Source: an uncultured Nitrospira sp.
Lineage (GTDB): Bacteria > Nitrospirota > Nitrospiria > Nitrospirales > Nitrospiraceae
Length of the DNA stretch: 64,000 bases
Direction: 5' to 3'
NCBI GenBank assembly: GCA_902500825.1
Contig: CABVRX010000001.1
Span: 208,548-272,547 of the forward strand
Numbering within the stretch: the stretch's first letter is position 1; every line of letters begins with the position of its first letter. Position numbers and translations under genes: made by a program. Of this stretch, positions 7,543 to 16,673 are shown piece by piece. Under the pieces are notes generated by a model. The model was not told where the DNA came from. It saw nothing but the letters and a program-made list of their open reading frames with translations, and did no database searches.

Positions 7543-8538
7543 TTGTTCCGCATCCTTGGTCGATCTTCACATCGCGTCGCTTTCTGTCTGCTTATTGCCG
7601 GCAGTGGGCTCTGGGCCGGGTGCAGCACTGCTCCGCTGGCTCAGCCTGATCATGATAGAGAGTCGGAGGCCGTTTTTCATCGACTGGCCGACCTGGAGAT
7701 CGCGTCAAATCGGTTATACGAGTCGATCGCGGATCAAGCCGATGTGATGGGATTCAGTCATCAGTTGGAGATCGAATCTGATCTTGCCAGTCCGTTCACC
7801 GCATCGGATAAGGAGCACATCGCACAATCGTTTGTGCTTTCGCTCAGGGTGATGCTGTTCGACCTGGCGCCGGAGAATTTCTGGGAATACCATCTGACGC
7901 AATACTATGCCTCACTGTTATCGCCTACCGAGGCCCGGCGGTTGGTCGAGGGATATGACAGCGAGATTCTCATTCCGACATCCAGGGTTCAGGAACTTCG
8001 CTGGAATTTTGTGAGGGACCGCCTGCCGGACCTGCTGCCTGCGCTGCGAGCGCGGTCGCATTTGCTCAAGATTTCGAATAAGGCGATGGCGCCGGCGCTC
8101 TTAGCGGGAGACCATGTGATTGCGCACAGGGCTGCATATCACGTGGCCGACCCTCAGCGCGGCGATGTCGTCGTCTATCGCTATCCGGATGAGAATGGAA
8201 CACTCTTTCTTCACCGCGTGGTCGGGGTTCCCGGCGATCGGGTTGAAATCCGTGAGCAGGTGGTCGCCCTGAACGGAGAGGCATTGACGGACGGTTACGC
8301 CCAACATACTGACCTATCCAGTATGGCCGGAAACGTCCGTGATAACCTTGGACCTGTGACCGTGCCTCCCGACGCCTATTTCGTCTTGGGCGACAATCGG
8401 GAAGAGAGCCTGGATAGCCGTTTCTTGGGACCGATCAGCAAAGAACACATCCTAGGGCAGGCGGTGTTCATCTACTGGTCGGTTGATCCCGACACGAGGA
8501 TGCCTCGCTGGGATCGCCTCAATCAACCTGTGCGGTGA
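7543..8538 (+). CDS. Signal-peptidase-I-like lipoprotein lacking the catalytic serine
   Basis: A 331-residue protein. A lipoprotein signal (LLIAGSGLWAGC) leads into about 130 residues of unknown helical domain, and residues about 172-325 form the S26 (LepB) fold. Box B reads NKAMAPALLAGD where peptidases have SGSMxPTL, so Ala181 replaces the nucleophile. Box D reads LFLHRVVGVPGD, with His224 at the general-base Lys position; ER-type signal peptidases also have His there but keep the Ser. Box E (FVLGDNREESLDSRFLGP) is fully conserved. It is probably a non-proteolytic peptide-binding relative. The start is uncertain: TTG 7543 has no good ribosome site, and the frame is open a few codons upstream. 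Confidence 0.8.
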   Translation: MFRILGRSSHRVAFCLLIAGSGLWAGCSTAPLAQPDHDRESEAVFHRLADLEIASNRLYESIADQADVMGFSHQLEIESDLASPFTASDKEHIAQSFVLSLRVMLFDLAPENFWEYHLTQYYASLLSPTEARRLVEGYDSEILIPTSRVQELRWNFVRDRLPDLLPALRARSHLLKISNKAMAPALLAGDHVIAHRAAYHVADPQRGDVVVYRYPDENGTLFLHRVVGVPGDRVEIREQVVALNGEALTDGYAQHTDLSSMAGNVRDNLGPVTVPPDAYFVLGDNREESLDSRFLGPISKEHILGQAVFIYWSVDPDTRMPRWDRLNQPVR

Positions 8539-8654
8539 CTGTGGCATGGAAGCCGATCCCAAGTCCTGTAGAGCATGTCTGCCTTGCCATAAATCGGGAG
8601 ACGTTTCCGTGATATCGACAACGCCCATTGACGCCGCCTGAGTGGAGTTCTGCC

Positions 8655-11429
8655 GTGCTCGGAATATGCGATCCCTTGCTGGCCGTTTCTTCGATGCTGC
8701 TGGGTGGCGCGGCTGCCTATGTCATCGTCAGCATTGCCGAACGGATGCGCGCCTCCGACCCAGGCCCCGTCAAGTTTCGGTGGCTGACGATCGGCGCCGT
8801 CGCAGCCGGCCTTGAAATATGGGCGATTCACTACATCGGCAATCTGGCGCTCTGTCCGCCGAGCTCAGCGGCACAGGACTCAGCGCTCGCCGTGCTTTCC
8901 CTTTTGTCCGCCGGGGCGACGGGAGCCTTGGCCGTGTACCTGATCAGCAGCCATACCGACAGTCGAATGCGGCTCGTCTCCGGGGGAATGCTGATGGGTG
9001 CGTGCATGAGTCTGACCCACTTTTCCAGCGTGCTGGCGGTCCACCGGCAAATTGATCTCCAGAATGACGCGCTGCTCTTTGTGCTGTCGGTGGTGGGAAT
9101 CGTCGCGCTCAGCATCCTTGTCCTCGCGCTCGGAACGTGGAATATCGCGCACGTAAACTGGCGGGTGACGGAAAAGGCCAGCGCCATGGGGTTTGCACTT
9201 GCCGGATCCCACCTGGTCGGGATGATTCCGACGCACAGTGTGTCCGGCATGACGACCGGTGCTCCGCCGGGAATCGAAGTGGATCTCCTCGCAGTCGTCG
9301 CGGTATCGCTTTCGACGCTCCTGGCCATCATCGATCGGCACGTGACGTCGGCCGCAAAGTTGGCGCGTGACAGCCATGCCCGGATGACCGAGGCGATCGA
9401 GAGCGTTCCTCAATGGTTTGCACTGTTCGATCCGGATGATCGCCTGGTGATCTGTAACCGCAAGTATCGCGAGGTGGTGTCCGGAGCAGGTACCGAAGTA
9501 CAGCTTGGCGACTCCTTCGAATCAATCATACGCCGTACCGCGGAACGGGGTGAGATCCCGGCGGCGATCGGTGATGTCGAATCCTGGATGCAGAAGCGCC
9601 TCGACATACACCACAATCCTCAAGGCCCCTATATTCAATACCGTTCCAGCGGAGACTGGATCCAGATTAATGAACGGAGGACGCACGACGGCGGCATTGT
9701 CTTCATCGCCACCGACATTACGGCTCTGAAACGCGCGGAACAGGCTGCCGAGGATGCCACGGCGCGGTTAGCGGATTCCTTGACGCTGGTCAAGGCCGCA
9801 AAGGCCCGCATGCAGGAAGAATTGAACGTCGGTCGGGATATTCAACGGAGCATGCTCCCTCGCGTGTTTCCGGCTTTTCCCGACCGGAAGGAGCTGGAAC
9901 TCTATGCGATCCTCGAACCGGCTCTGGAGATCGGAGGGGACCTCTATGATTTCTTTCTGGTCGACGACCATCGGCTCTGTTTCGTCATCGGCGATGTGTC
10001 GGGCAACGGGGTTCCTGCTGCGTTGTTTATGGCCATGACAAAAATTATGGTAAAGACTCGAGCGTCATCGGATCCTTCACCAGCCAGTATCGTCACCCAT
10101 GTGAACGACGCGCTCAGCGCAGAGAACGACAGCTGTATGTTCGTCACTCTGTATCTGGGCATCTTGAATCTCCGCGACGGCACGCTTCTCACGACCAATG
10201 CCGGTCATAATCCTCCGCTGCTGAAACGACGGGATGGGCGGTTTGAGTGGCTGACGGCCCAAGATGGGCCTCTCGTCGGTCCGATGCCGGGCATCGCCTT
10301 CAAGGAAAGTCTCATCCAACTGGGACCGGGGGATGAGCTCTTTTTGTACACCGACGGAGTCACCGAGGCCGACAATAGGCGGCGCGAATTATTCGGCAAG
10401 GACCGGTTGAAATCGGTACTGGACCAATCCAAAGCTACTTCGGTGGTCGATCGTATCGGTGACGTCATGAAGGCGGTGAAGACCTTCGCCGGCGACGCCC
10501 CGCAGGCGGACGATATCACCATATTGGGGATCCGGTATCTCGGCGTCGCCCCGTCCGATGTCGCCGTCAGCGTGTTTCGTCAGTCCATGCTCAACCAATT
10601 GGCGGCCATTCCCATGATGCAGACGGCGCTCGAGCGGTATGTGGCGCAATGGGAACGGGCCAAGCCGTTGATCCCCACTCTCAACATGGCGCTGGATGAT
10701 TTGCTCAATAATGTCGTGCAGTACGCCTTCCCCAATGATCCGACAGAACATGCCATTGTGGTGGAAGGCGAAGTGCGCGATGAATGCGTGGTCCTGACCA
10801 TCACGGACGACGGGATTCCGTTCAACCCTTTAACGGTCGCCACACCGGATCTGTCGCTGCTCCTGCATGAGCGCGAGATCGGCGGTTTGGGAATTCACTT
10901 GGTGCGCTCCATGTTCGATGAGGTGACGTACCATCGCAACGTGGGACGCAACGTCTTGACGATGAAGAAGAAGTTCGTCCGTGAACCGGCTGCCTCTCTG
11001 AACCCTCCCGATCGGACCGGAATCGAGGCCTTTGAAGGCACAGGGAAGCCGCCGCAACCAGGTCCTGACTCAGCGAGCATGGCCATGAGTGTCACATCAC
11101 ATCGAAGCGGTGGCGTCATGATCGTCACCCCGCAGAACCGCTTCGACACGAACAGCGCGCCGGAGGTCGAGCGTGTCCTGACGGAGCATATCGAGCGTGG
11201 TGAACGACAGATCGTACTGGATCTCTCGCGAATTTCGTACATTTCATCTATTGGATTGCGAGTGATCCTGAAGGCCGTGATGACGATGACTCGAACAGGC
11301 GGAAGAGTTGTACTCAGCGGAGGGAACGACCACGTCGGAACGGTGCTTCAATTGAGCGGAGCGCTGATGATGAGCCTGTATGCCCCCACACTTCAAGACG
11401 CCATCTCAAAGGTACGGGAGCCGCACTAA
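8655..11429 (+). CDS. MHYT-PAS-PP2C phosphatase-HATPase-STAS signalling protein
   Basis: A 924-residue protein that fuses nearly all parts of a partner-switching pathway. Residues about 1-235 are hydrophobic with three MHYT-like His motifs (IHYIGN, LTHFSS, PTHSVSG), a membrane sensor. A PAS domain (about 255-365) and a short coiled linker follow. Residues about 390-625 are an RsbU/SpoIIE-type PP2C phosphatase (GGDLYDFFLV, GDVSGNGVPAALF, TDGVTEAD, ADDITILGI). Residues about 650-775 are an RsbW-like GHKL kinase (LDDLLNNVVQYAF, ITDDGIPFNP, GGLGIHLVR). Residues about 812-922 are a STAS antagonist domain (YISSIGLRVIL). GTG 8655 has GGAG seven bases upstream; TTG 8628 is an alternative start. Confidence 0.9.
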   Translation: MLGICDPLLAVSSMLLGGAAAYVIVSIAERMRASDPGPVKFRWLTIGAVAAGLEIWAIHYIGNLALCPPSSAAQDSALAVLSLLSAGATGALAVYLISSHTDSRMRLVSGGMLMGACMSLTHFSSVLAVHRQIDLQNDALLFVLSVVGIVALSILVLALGTWNIAHVNWRVTEKASAMGFALAGSHLVGMIPTHSVSGMTTGAPPGIEVDLLAVVAVSLSTLLAIIDRHVTSAAKLARDSHARMTEAIESVPQWFALFDPDDRLVICNRKYREVVSGAGTEVQLGDSFESIIRRTAERGEIPAAIGDVESWMQKRLDIHHNPQGPYIQYRSSGDWIQINERRTHDGGIVFIATDITALKRAEQAAEDATARLADSLTLVKAAKARMQEELNVGRDIQRSMLPRVFPAFPDRKELELYAILEPALEIGGDLYDFFLVDDHRLCFVIGDVSGNGVPAALFMAMTKIMVKTRASSDPSPASIVTHVNDALSAENDSCMFVTLYLGILNLRDGTLLTTNAGHNPPLLKRRDGRFEWLTAQDGPLVGPMPGIAFKESLIQLGPGDELFLYTDGVTEADNRRRELFGKDRLKSVLDQSKATSVVDRIGDVMKAVKTFAGDAPQADDITILGIRYLGVAPSDVAVSVFRQSMLNQLAAIPMMQTALERYVAQWERAKPLIPTLNMALDDLLNNVVQYAFPNDPTEHAIVVEGEVRDECVVLTITDDGIPFNPLTVATPDLSLLLHEREIGGLGIHLVRSMFDEVTYHRNVGRNVLTMKKKFVREPAASLNPPDRTGIEAFEGTGKPPQPGPDSASMAMSVTSHRSGGVMIVTPQNRFDTNSAPEVERVLTEHIERGERQIVLDLSRISYISSIGLRVILKAVMTMTRTGGRVVLSGGNDHVGTVLQLSGALMMSLYAPTLQDAISKVREPH

Positions 11430-11604
11430 TGTCTCCTTGTCGATCGACCAAGACACAGGAAATCATTGACGCACCCAATGGAGGATAGCGTTCGGATGGA
11501 ATTGGGAACGTATCGATGGTATCATGGGCACGCTGTAGCGGCAGCTGGTCCAGTTTGAAGACGACAGCCGATTTGAACGAGGCAAAGAAAAAAGGAGTGC
11601 GCCC

Positions 11605-11988
11605 ATGAACCAAGAGACCAGACACACGTTGGCAGTCACTTCTCGCGAGAGCGCCGGCGTCACGTTCGTCAAGATGCAGGGCAGCCTCTCAGGCACCACC
11701 GCCGAACAGGGGAACCAGGAGATGAAAAAGATCGTGGACTCGGGCGCGAAAAAGGTCGTCATCAACCTGGCCGATGTGGACTATATCAGCAGCGGCGGCA
11801 TCCGGGTCCTGATCCTCGCGTGCAAGCAGCTCAACACCGTTCACGGCGAGATGAAGATCGCCGCGGCGAAGGGAATGGTCAAAGAGGCTCTTGAAGCCAG
11901 TGGGTTCAATCTGCTAAGCCGCGTATACGGTGAAAATATTCAGTTATGCAACACGGAAGAGGAGGCTGTGGCCACCTTTAAAGGCTAG
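11605..11988 (+). CDS. STAS-domain anti-sigma factor antagonist
   Basis: A 127-residue single-domain STAS protein of the SpoIIAA/RsbV type. The phosphorylation-site segment is YISSGGIRVLILA, with the Ser before GG as the expected target of a GHKL kinase. The strand before it (KVVINLADVDYIS) and the last helix fit the fold. It lies about 175 bases after the large phosphatase-kinase-STAS protein and is very likely a second substrate of that protein's kinase and phosphatase domains. AAAGGAG precedes the ATG. No sigma factor gene adjoins, so the final output is unknown. Confidence 0.92.
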   Translation: MNQETRHTLAVTSRESAGVTFVKMQGSLSGTTAEQGNQEMKKIVDSGAKKVVINLADVDYISSGGIRVLILACKQLNTVHGEMKIAAAKGMVKEALEASGFNLLSRVYGENIQLCNTEEEAVATFKG

Positions 11989-12108
11989 GCTCTCATTCCT
12001 CTGAATATCGCGCGTATCCAGACCCGACAAGAGGCCCTCCTCCCGCCACTGACCAATCGCGTGACGAACTCACGTTAGGATGGCTTCCAGTCTTTTCCAT
12101 CGCAACCC

Positions 12109-12888
12109 ATGCCCTCGGACGATCCCGACAGAAGCAAATCTTCCCGAGCCGGGGCTCGCCGACTCATCGAGCAGACGCCGAAGGCATTAGCCGGATTGGC
12201 CGCCATGAGCGGCGTGGCGTATCTCGCCGGATCGATTTACACGAAAGCTTATTTTTCAGAATTTGGAGCCTTATGGATCTTAGAGGAGGTTCCTGCAGCG
12301 ACCTATTTTAGTCAAAGCTGGGTGCCGCTGTTACTGATGCTCTACTTCGGATATCTGGCGACGACGAATCTTGCGGTGATCGGGAATCAAGGCGACGTAA
12401 CGGGGAGCTTTCAGTTCAGGCTCTCCGTGATCTTGGTTCGGTATGGTTCATGGTTCTTGCTCGCGCTTTTCGTCATGATCCCGATCCTGAGCGCATTCGA
12501 CTATGTCATGTCGGCGATCGTGTTGTCGATGATCGGTGTCGCCGCGATTCTGCTCTTGTTCAGCTCGGCGATTGAACTGGTCGTCGTGAGGCTCACGACA
12601 GCGGGCAGGCTCCTTGATCTGTCGCCGGTATATATCGCATTCGCCGTGATTGCCGCCGGTCTGTATGTGGTCCCTGCGCAACTCGGCCTGAATTGGGCAC
12701 GGGTCGATAAACAACCGACATCCTCGCTGCACACTGTGTATCTGCACAGTGATGCCGAAAGGGAATATCGGCTGTTGTTTTCAGTCGGGGAGCGATTGTA
12801 CGTGTTTCCGGCGAAATTCGAGGGAGCCTATCCCCCGGTCCATGCCACTGCCATCGCCAACGTCGACTTCGTCCCCCCTGAGCGATAA
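12109..12888 (+). CDS. Multi-pass membrane protein of unknown function
   Basis: A 259-residue membrane protein. I see about five hydrophobic helices, near residues 25-45, 65-85, 100-125, 130-155 and 165-185, and then a C-terminal soluble part of about 75 residues with VYLHSDAEREYRLLFSVGER. The N-terminus is Ser/Arg-rich and lacks a cleavable signal. I recognise no family. No ribosome site is evident before ATG 12109, so the start is less certain. A small lipoprotein gene follows on the same strand. Confidence 0.65.
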   Translation: MPSDDPDRSKSSRAGARRLIEQTPKALAGLAAMSGVAYLAGSIYTKAYFSEFGALWILEEVPAATYFSQSWVPLLLMLYFGYLATTNLAVIGNQGDVTGSFQFRLSVILVRYGSWFLLALFVMIPILSAFDYVMSAIVLSMIGVAAILLLFSSAIELVVVRLTTAGRLLDLSPVYIAFAVIAAGLYVVPAQLGLNWARVDKQPTSSLHTVYLHSDAEREYRLLFSVGERLYVFPAKFEGAYPPVHATAIANVDFVPPER

Positions 12889-12937
12889 GAACAATCATGT
12901 TGTGCGATCAGACGGGCAGAGGCTACACTTCCGCTCC

Positions 12938-13366
12938 ATGACCTGTCTGCATTACATGGCGCGGTCGGCATACCCCATCTACCGGTCCTGGACTGTCTCC
13001 CTGGCAATCGTCCTTACAATAGGGGGCTGCGCCTCGATGGCTAAGGTAACGAATCTCGCAGAGGAATCCTGCCGCACATCGTTTACTCAACACCTATCGG
13101 CGATTCTCGCTCACGAGGGTGAACAGCCCGAGGCTGCCGATGCTCTTGCGGGCAAGACCGTCTCCACTCTCACGACCTACGATCTTGGGCCACGCCCCTT
13201 TGCCATTGCAGCCCCATCCGGCACCGATTATCGGTTTTTTATCGACCGTAAGGGGGCAGACTGTGTGTTGACCCTCTTCGGACGCCGGAAAGGGTTTGTC
13301 TCCTACACGAACAACCTGACCTACATTGCCACCGAGATCCTCCCTGACTGCACCTGCGCCGACTAG
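12938..13366 (+). CDS. Putative lipoprotein of unknown function
   Basis: A 142-residue protein with a lipoprotein signal: a hydrophobic run SLAIVLTIGGC, where the last Cys would be lipidated. The mature part is small and Cys-poor until a terminal CTCAD. The frame is open much further upstream and overlaps the preceding gene, but the signal peptide fixes the start near ATG 12938 (or ATG 12956). No family is recognised. The MITE-like repeat begins at the base after its stop. Confidence 0.6.
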   Translation: MTCLHYMARSAYPIYRSWTVSLAIVLTIGGCASMAKVTNLAEESCRTSFTQHLSAILAHEGEQPEAADALAGKTVSTLTTYDLGPRPFAIAAPSGTDYRFFIDRKGADCVLTLFGRRKGFVSYTNNLTYIATEILPDCTCAD

Positions 13367-13490
13367 CAAGCTGTTGAAAAAGGTCCGCCAGCGGTGTTCT
13401 CGCGGCGCTTAGAGGTCAACGTACGACCCAGAGTACGCTTCGCCTCTTCGCTTGCTGCGGCCTTGCTGGACGGCCTTTTTGAGCAGCTTG
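13367..13490. repeat. MITE-like long inverted repeat
   Basis: A 124-base element whose ends are mirror images: it begins CAAGCTGTTGAAAAAGG and the complement of its right end begins CAAGCTGCTCAAAAAGG, with 22 of 26 terminal positions identical. Inner parts also pair (GAGGTCAACGTAC against GTACGCTTCGCCTC), so the whole unit can form one long hairpin. It codes for nothing. It abuts the stop of the lipoprotein gene and could end or stabilise that transcript. Confidence 0.75.
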
Positions 13491-13704
13491 CCAAGCGTTT
13501 GCTATCGTCTATTCCCTCCATACAGCCGCGACGAGGCGCGACTTCCAATCATTTATGAAGAAGTTTTCATCTTCTCCTAATGATCTCTTCATGTTCCGGG
13601 ATTATAAAGTGATACCAGAATGAGATGAAACTGTTGAGATCAAGGCGCTCGAGTCACGAAGATCAAGACGACGGTGCTGGAACATTGCACAAGGAGGCTG
13701 CGCT

Positions 13705-14025
13705 ATGAAGGAAGCGACAAAGGGACTGACTGTATCCACCTCTTTGATCCCCGCTCCGGTGAAGCAAGGACCCAAGCGGTTATCACCGAACCACCTTTTG
13801 GAATTGGTCACCCGGTTGTGCATCTTCAAGGCTGAGCGTTGGGGACGCCGGGCGCTCTTTTACGAACGGCACCGTGACTATTTTCCACGGCTATCCGCCG
13901 GTCGATTTGTGAATCGGTGCCGTGAGTTGGAAGCGAGGTATCGAGCACTCGCACAGGTCATGTTCCTTATCCCGGCGGAGGATCGGCTAGTTCCGATACG
14001 CGCATTGGCTCTGCCCAAGCTATAG
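13705..14025 (+). CDS. Small basic hypothetical protein
   Basis: A 106-residue, Arg/Lys-rich soluble protein. The ribosome site is excellent (AAGGAGG, eight bases before ATG), which supports real expression. No signal, membrane segment or known motif is seen; the middle (LLELVTRLCIFKAERWGRRALFYERH) is helical and amphipathic. It is not recognised and is isolated between the MITE-like repeat and the helicase gene. Confidence 0.6.
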   Translation: MKEATKGLTVSTSLIPAPVKQGPKRLSPNHLLELVTRLCIFKAERWGRRALFYERHRDYFPRLSAGRFVNRCRELEARYRALAQVMFLIPAEDRLVPIRALALPKL

Positions 14026-14354
14026 AAGCAACGGGTCTCTCTGTCCGGCGGTGTCGCTGCACGGAGGATGACTCGTATCCAATGGTCACTATGTCCTGGC
14101 GGGCAGGCGTCGAACATCCTGTCCGCCCGGTCGTGACAGCAATCCTCGCCCTGTACAACGGACCCAAAATCGATCTCACCTCCACTTACCTGCTGGTGTT
14201 CATCCATCAGTCTTAGGATGATCGCTGAGGACCGGGCCGAACCCGATCTTGTACTACCGCCGCATTCAACGTAACATGACGTTTTTCGTGAGTCGTCGTT
14301 CCATACTCTTCACCATTCCACGACTCTCAATGGCAGAAAGGCGCTGAATACTAT
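14026..14354. other. Intergenic stretch upstream of the DEAD-box helicase
   Basis: About 330 bases with no credible gene. An imperfect hairpin (GGCGGGCAGG ... CCTGTCCGCC) lies near 14097-14129 and may end the preceding transcript. The rest is the likely leader and promoter region of the helicase; long leaders are common for cold-induced DEAD-box helicases, but I see no specific element. Confidence 0.4.
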
Positions 14355-16094
14355 ATGAAACATGGCCCGTCCTCAGAGTCCGCTACTCCGACCGTCACTG
14401 GATTTTCACCGGGCTTCGCCGCCTTAGGGCTTGAGGCGCCGCTGCTCACGACATTGGAAACGCTGGGCTACGAAGAACCGACCCCAATCCAACGCGAAGC
14501 GATTCCTCCGCTTCTCGCCGGTCGGGATCTGCTTGGACAGGCGGCGACTGGCACCGGTAAGACCGCGGCCTTCGCGTTGCCGATGCTGCAGCGAATCAGT
14601 CATGCGGCAAAGGGACGCCCATCTGCGCTTGTGCTCGTACCGACCCGCGAATTGGCGATTCAAGTCGGGGAAGCGATGCAGCGATACGGAAAGGAATTAC
14701 GGACGAGCGTGTTACCTGTGTACGGTGGACAAGCGATCGGCCCGCAGTTGCACGCGCTGAAGCGGGGAGTCGACGTGATTGTCGCCACACCTGGCCGCGC
14801 ACTGGATCATATTCGCCGTGGAACACTGAAACTGCAAGAGGTGAAGATCGCCGTCTTGGACGAAGCAGACGAAATGCTCGACATGGGGTTTGCGGATGAT
14901 CTGGAAGCGATCCTGGCCGGAACGCCCAAGACCAAACAGACGGCACTGTTCTCAGCGACCATGCCTCCAAGAATCCGCGCGATCGCCCATCGGCACCTTC
15001 AGAACCCGATCGAAATCACCATTGCAAAAGAACCGGTCAAGGCCGGCACGGCCCCGCGCGTTCAGCAGACGGCGTACATCGCCGCGAGGCCGTATCGGGC
15101 GGCGGCACTCGCCCGTGTGCTCGACGTGGCAGGCGCAAACGCCGTGCTGATCTTCTGCAGAACCAGACTGGAGGTCGATGACGTGACGGCGATGCTAGCG
15201 GGCCGTGGTCATCGAGCCGAGGCCATTCATGGCGGCATGAGCCAGAGCCAGCGCGACCGTGTCATGCAGGCCTTCAAGGCCGGGCAAACCGAATTACTGG
15301 TGGCGACCGATGTCGCGGCGCGCGGTCTGGATATTCCACAGGTGTCTCATGTGATCAACTACGACCTTCCATCTTCCGCTGAAGTCTATGTCCATCGGAT
15401 CGGGCGGACCGGCCGGGCCGGCCGGGAGGGTACAGCGATCACGATCCTCGACCCCCGTGAACAACGCCTCCTACGAACCATTGAACAGCACACAAAAGCT
15501 CGGGTCGCCGTTCTGCCGATCCCGAGCGTGGCCGATCTCCGTGCCAAGCAGTTGGGTCGCATACAAGGTGCAGTTGAACAGGTATTACGCGATGGCCAGT
15601 TGGAGACCTTCATGCCTCTCGTGGATCGGCTCTCCGCCCATCCACCGGCAGCGGTGGCGGCAGCGGCGTTGAAGCTACTCATTCGTGCGCAAGGCGGCGA
15701 ACGTGAGGAGCAAGAGATTCCTGCCATGCCTGTCAGGCAACCGGAACTTGGGCGGCCGATTCGGGATACACGACATTCGGGCGGTCGGCTTCACGGTGGA
15801 TCGGCGCGAGCGGAACGTCCGCCGACAGGACGAACGCGACACGGCGGGCGGGAGGCCGGTATGGCACGGGTGTATGTGGGAGCGGGACGCGAGGTAGGAA
15901 TCAGACCGAGTGATCTCGTGGGCGCCATTGCCAACGAGGCCAAGGTCCATTCGAACGTGATCGGCGCCATCGAAATCGAAGAGCGGTTTTCCATCGTGGA
16001 TGTACCGGCCTCCATGGTCTCGGGCATCATCGAAGTACTCAGCCGCGCACGTATCAAAGGTCGGAAAGTCTCGGTGCGAATCTTTCGAGAGTAG
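14355..16094 (+). CDS. deaD: DEAD-box ATP-dependent RNA helicase with DbpA-type RNA-binding domain
   Basis: A 579-residue helicase acting on RNA structures in ribosome assembly and mRNA turnover. Motifs in order: Q motif (YEEPTPIQREAIP), motif I (AATGTGKT), Ia (PTRELAIQ), II (VLDEADEMLDMGF), III (SAT), IV-V (ARGLDIPQVSHVINYDLP) and VI (HRIGRTGRAGREG). The last 75 residues form the DbpA/CsdA RNA-recognition fold (ARVYVGAGREVGIRPSDLVG). An Arg/Gly-rich linker separates the two parts. This architecture matches DeaD/CsdA; a DbpA-like role is possible. The gene stands alone. Confidence 0.93.
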   Translation: MKHGPSSESATPTVTGFSPGFAALGLEAPLLTTLETLGYEEPTPIQREAIPPLLAGRDLLGQAATGTGKTAAFALPMLQRISHAAKGRPSALVLVPTRELAIQVGEAMQRYGKELRTSVLPVYGGQAIGPQLHALKRGVDVIVATPGRALDHIRRGTLKLQEVKIAVLDEADEMLDMGFADDLEAILAGTPKTKQTALFSATMPPRIRAIAHRHLQNPIEITIAKEPVKAGTAPRVQQTAYIAARPYRAAALARVLDVAGANAVLIFCRTRLEVDDVTAMLAGRGHRAEAIHGGMSQSQRDRVMQAFKAGQTELLVATDVAARGLDIPQVSHVINYDLPSSAEVYVHRIGRTGRAGREGTAITILDPREQRLLRTIEQHTKARVAVLPIPSVADLRAKQLGRIQGAVEQVLRDGQLETFMPLVDRLSAHPPAAVAAAALKLLIRAQGGEREEQEIPAMPVRQPELGRPIRDTRHSGGRLHGGSARAERPPTGRTRHGGREAGMARVYVGAGREVGIRPSDLVGAIANEAKVHSNVIGAIEIEERFSIVDVPASMVSGIIEVLSRARIKGRKVSVRIFRE

Positions 16095-16272
16095 CTTGTG
16101 TGCCCACACCTACCGCGAGCCGGTGTCAGCTGCCCATTCGTACAAACCGTGTAATTAGGTTTTCAGCTCGATCGTAGCTTCCAGGTTTGCATCACAGGTT
16201 GTATCGAGGTTGACATCCCCAGAGTGTCGGAGTAGGTTTTTCGACCATTCACCGCAACAAAGGGAGACTCCT

Positions 16273-16548
16273 ATGCGTTCAGTACTCCTGACTTTGTTAT
16301 CGTTCGGCGCCTTTCTTTTTTTCGCTCCGTCGGTCACGCTGGCCGGCGAGGCAGCCGCCACCATGGAAGCCATGAAGGGGGAAACAAAAGCCACCGTGGA
16401 GGAAGCAAAAGGCGAAGCCAAGGCAAAGATTGAAGAAGCGCAGGGCAACAAGATGAAAGCCATGGGTGAGCGCGCCAAAGGGAAGGTGAAGGCCGCCGGT
16501 GAGCGTGCCACAGGTAAAGTGAAGGAAATGAAGGCCAAGACAGAGTAG
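16273..16548 (+). CDS. Exported Ala/Lys/Glu-rich repeat protein
   Basis: A 91-residue protein with a signal peptide (MRSVLLTLLSFGAFLFFAP, cleavage near TLA-GE). The mature part is one charged helix built of imperfect 11-residue-like repeats such as KGETKATVEEA, KGEAKAKIEEA and RAKGKVKAAGE. That pattern resembles LEA-like and CsbD-like stress proteins, so a protective or membrane-stabilising role is possible, but this rests on composition only. ATG 16273 has GGGAG eight bases upstream; the frame is open from 16210 without coding character. Confidence 0.75.
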   Translation: MRSVLLTLLSFGAFLFFAPSVTLAGEAAATMEAMKGETKATVEEAKGEAKAKIEEAQGNKMKAMGERAKGKVKAAGERATGKVKEMKAKTE

Positions 16549-16673
16549 TATTCTCTTGCGCTTCAGCGAACGCACCTAAGACGGCAGGTCTGAGTGATTC
16601 AGTTTGCCTGCCATCGTTGTGTCCTCAAGTCATGACTTGTGTGATCGTCAAAGGCCGACTATCATGATCGGCC

